This document shows, one piece after another, positions 61,822-64,000 of a stretch of 64,000 nucleotides of DNA. Source of the stretch: Lachnospiraceae bacterium (lineage in GTDB: Bacteria; Bacillota; Clostridia; Lachnospirales; Lachnospiraceae). Both the position numbers and the translations under genes were made by a program. The notes beneath the pieces were generated by a model. That model saw only the letters and a program-made list of their open reading frames with translations, was not told where the DNA came from and searched no databases. Location of the stretch: NCBI GenBank assembly GCA_017503735.1, contig JAFVSN010000052.1, forward strand, positions 124,001 through 188,000, written 5' to 3'. Positions within the stretch are counted from its first letter, which is position 1, and every line of letters begins with the position of its first letter.

Positions 61822-63779
61822 TTGAACCGCTTCGTTTTGCAACCGAGGAGTTTCGGATTGTATATGCATTGTTAGCTACCTTTCTTTGGATAATGACGGC
61901 ATTGTTTTCTAAATAATATTTTCATGGACATAAAAATCTGGGACGGTATTTCTTTTTTTACGGAATTACCTGGTTTTCGGTACTTGGAGTTTTCTTTGCT
62001 GCGGATTTGTTGACATTATTTGTGTTTTTTGAAGTAATGTCCTTTACCTCTTATGTTTGGGTGGCACAAGAGGAAACAGAAGCGGCTTTACGTGCATCAA
62101 AAACCTATCTTGCCGTGGCTGTAATCGGCGGACTGACCATGTTGATGGGGATATTTATGCTGGATCACGCGTTGGGAACACTTACCGTTTCCGAACTGCG
62201 AGAGGCTGTATCCTCGTTTCTTGCGGGAGAGCAGGGGGAGTTCGGGAATCGCCGATATTATTTATATTGTTGCGGGGCGCTTCTTACGGTAGGTTTTGGC
62301 GCAAAAGCAGGAGTATTTCCGCTTCATATTTGGTTGCCGAAGGCACATCCGGCCGCACCGGCACCGGCATCTGCACTTTTGTCCGGTATGTTGACCAAGT
62401 GCGGTGTTTTCGGAATGCTTTTGGTTAATTGTCATGTGCTGTTCGCAGATGCCGCATGGGGGACGGTGATTTTGGTTTTGGGAACCGTTACCATGGTACT
62501 CGGTGCTGTTTCTGCGCTGTTTTCCGTGGATTTAAAACGTACGCTTGCATGTTCTTCCGTTTCACAAATCGGTTTTATTACGTTGGGAATCGGAATGATA
62601 AGTATTATGGGTGGACACGGGATTGCATTACAGGGAACGGTGTATCATATGGTAAATCATACCTTGCTAAAGCTGGTACTTTTTATGGCAGCCGGTGTGG
62701 TATATGTAAACACCCATTCTCTTGATTTAAATAAGATTCGCGGATACGGACGAAAACATCCGGTTTTGGCGGTGGCATTTGCTTTCGGTGGTTTTGGACT
62801 TGCCGGTATTCCGGGGTGGAACGGATATATCAGTAAAACTTTGTTACACGAAAGTCTGGTGGAACATATGCATCATCTGGAAGCCGCAGAAATGCATTCG
62901 GAATTATGGTTATTCCGGGTTACGGAAGTGTTGTTCCTGATTGCCGGCGGTTTGACCTTGGCATATATGTTAAAACTTTTTGTTGCTATTTTTATAGAGA
63001 AAGGCGATGGAGAAACCCATAACGGAAAAAACAGTATGACGGTTTTATCCGGAATTGCGGTTTGTGGTTCGGCGGTATTACTTCCGGTTCTCGGTGTGAC
63101 TCCGGATGTGATTTTTGCAAGAATCGGAAAAACGGCAGAGACCTTTTTCGGGCCTGACGGTTTCCATGGAGAAGCACATCAAATTCATTGGTTGTCTTTT
63201 GAAAATTTAAAAGGATCGCTTATTTCCGTTTTCATCGGTGTATGTGTTTATTTTGTTATTGTTCGCGGATTTCTAATGAAGGAAGCGCAGGGAAGAAGGG
63301 TATATGTAAACCGGATTCCGTCCTGGCTTGATTTGGAAGAAACGGTATATCGCCCGGTGTTGTTACATATATTGCCGGCAATCGTTACACCGGTGTGCAG
63401 GATTTTGGATGTTCTTTTGGAAAAAATGCGTGGAGTCGTTTTTGTTCTTACTTTTATGTGTCGTATTTGCGATACCTTTGTTGACGGAGTCGTTGGATTA
63501 TTGCGTGCGACGGTATTTGCGCCGAGAAAACGAAGAATGTCAATCTGGGTAGGAACAAAGGTTACGCATATGTTCGGTACGGTTATGGACGGAATCGTTT
63601 TTGTTTTAAATAAAACATTGTTTCATAATCATCCGATTACAAAATCCTTTGTTTCGGTATTTGCGGTAAGTGAACTTGAGGCACGACAAACATTTTCGCT
63701 GATTACCGGAAGTGTATCTTTCGGTTTGCTTTTGGTTGCGTTGGGTCTTGCAATTACTTTAATATATTTGCTTTTTTAA
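61818..63779 (+). pseudogene. ND5/MrpA-like subunit 4 interrupted by one in-frame stop
   Basis: From ATG 61818 (overlapping the previous stop) the frame runs 32 codons, meets TAA at 61914-61916, then continues in the same frame to 63779: 653 codons in total. The residues after the stop (YFHGHKNLGRYFFFYGITW, leading to DLLTLFVFFEVMS) are what an ND5-like protein should have there. The rest keeps FGAKAGVFPLHIWLPKAHPA and NHTLLKLVLF and has a long C-terminal extension. A single GAA-to-TAA change explains it. Alternatives are a sequencing error, readthrough, or restart near 62007 without two N-terminal helices. Confidence 0.8.
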
Positions 63780-63795
63780 AAAATTTTGAAAAGTA

Positions 63796-63824
63796 TTGAA
63801 ACTCTCGCGTAAATTTGGTATGAT
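63796..63824 (+). promoter_or_regulatory. extended -10 sigma-A promoter
   Basis: TTGAAA (63796-63801), 17 bp, TGG-TATGAT with the hexamer at 63819-63824. It drives the gene starting at 63921, leaving a leader of about 90 bases. Confidence 0.75.
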
Positions 63825-63920
63825 AGATACAAGCATAATGATTCTGGGTGGATTTAAACAAAACAGATTTGAAACTTCGCAAAAGATATTGGTTAAAACC
63901 AAGAAAGGTATGGGGATACT

Positions 63921-64000
63921 ATGGCAGGAATCATTTCAGTAGAACATATCAATCCGTTTTTATTATCGGCGCAGCAGATATTATCGCAGGTTTGTAGTAT
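63921..64000 (+). CDS. CheX-like chemotaxis phosphatase (partial, 5' end)
   Basis: Twenty-six codons are visible before the window ends. The start MAGIISVEHINPFLLSAQQI resembles CheX N-termini (VxxINPFxxAxxxVL), a CheY-P phosphatase family. GGGGA is a few bases upstream of ATG 63921. Too little is visible for a firm call. Confidence 0.55.
   Translation, partial: MAGIISVEHINPFLLSAQQILSQVCS

Overview
The window looks like chromosomal DNA of a spore-forming, low-to-moderate-GC member of the Clostridia, most likely Lachnospiraceae. It carries spo0A, spoIVB, spoVD, spoIIGA-sigE-sigG, a DAP-type murE and a Firmicutes-type division cluster. TPEP/TPTP-rich linkers, purine-rich Shine-Dalgarno sites and frequent GTG/TTG starts fit the same group. 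Family placement is inference; no rRNA or tRNA gene was seen.

Region 1 (1-9,050) begins with the tail of an unidentified gene. A same-strand run of small enzymes follows: histidine phosphatase, four GNAT domains (one fused to a transglutaminase-like domain, one resembling AAC(6') aminoglycoside acetyltransferases), two PNPOx-like flavoproteins, a Nudix hydrolase and a HAD hydrolase. Then come a polysaccharide-deacetylase lipoprotein, a UvrD-type helicase and a small unknown protein. Region 2 (9,150-15,160) has a DUF1292 gene (minus strand), a methyl-accepting chemotaxis protein and a 1268-residue secreted Ig-like repeat protein.

Region 3 (15,200-23,000) is recN-spoIVB...spo0A, normally close neighbours. 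Here they are split by a 22-bp-stem hairpin, three 52-bp tandem repeats, an SGNH hydrolase, a CPA2-type antiporter and a DegV protein. The spo0A promoter is bracketed by two copies of one 15-bp inverted repeat. Region 4 (23,100-41,080) is glgA followed by a housekeeping run: murE, priA, def, fmt, M-neutral metallopeptidase, rsmB, rlmN, stp, prkC, rsgA, rpe, PilZ protein, thiN, ychF and a divergent lgt-like gene.

Region 5 (41,090-51,850) is a reduced dcw cluster: mraZ, rsmH, ftsL, two class B PBPs, ftsW, murA, ftsQ and ftsZ. mraY, murD, murG, murB and murC are absent. The mraZ promoter has an array of GTGG boxes at 10-bp period. Region 6 (51,850-54,420) is spoIIGA-sigE-sigG, with a spoIIG-like promoter (perfect 0A box, 21-bp spacer). 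The sigG start codon lies in a 17-bp stem whose other arm is upstream of, or inside, the predicted forespore promoter.

Region 7 (54,460-63,780) is a large Mrp/Mbh-type cation-proton antiporter operon with four ND2/4/5-like subunits. The fourth is interrupted by one in-frame TAA at codon 33. The window ends in the start of a CheX-like gene.

The strongest candidates for something new are the sigG start-codon switch, the paired operator at spo0A, the expanded Mrp complex with its nonsense codon, and the 52-bp repeat block beside spoIVB. All calls come from reading the sequence; no database search was run.
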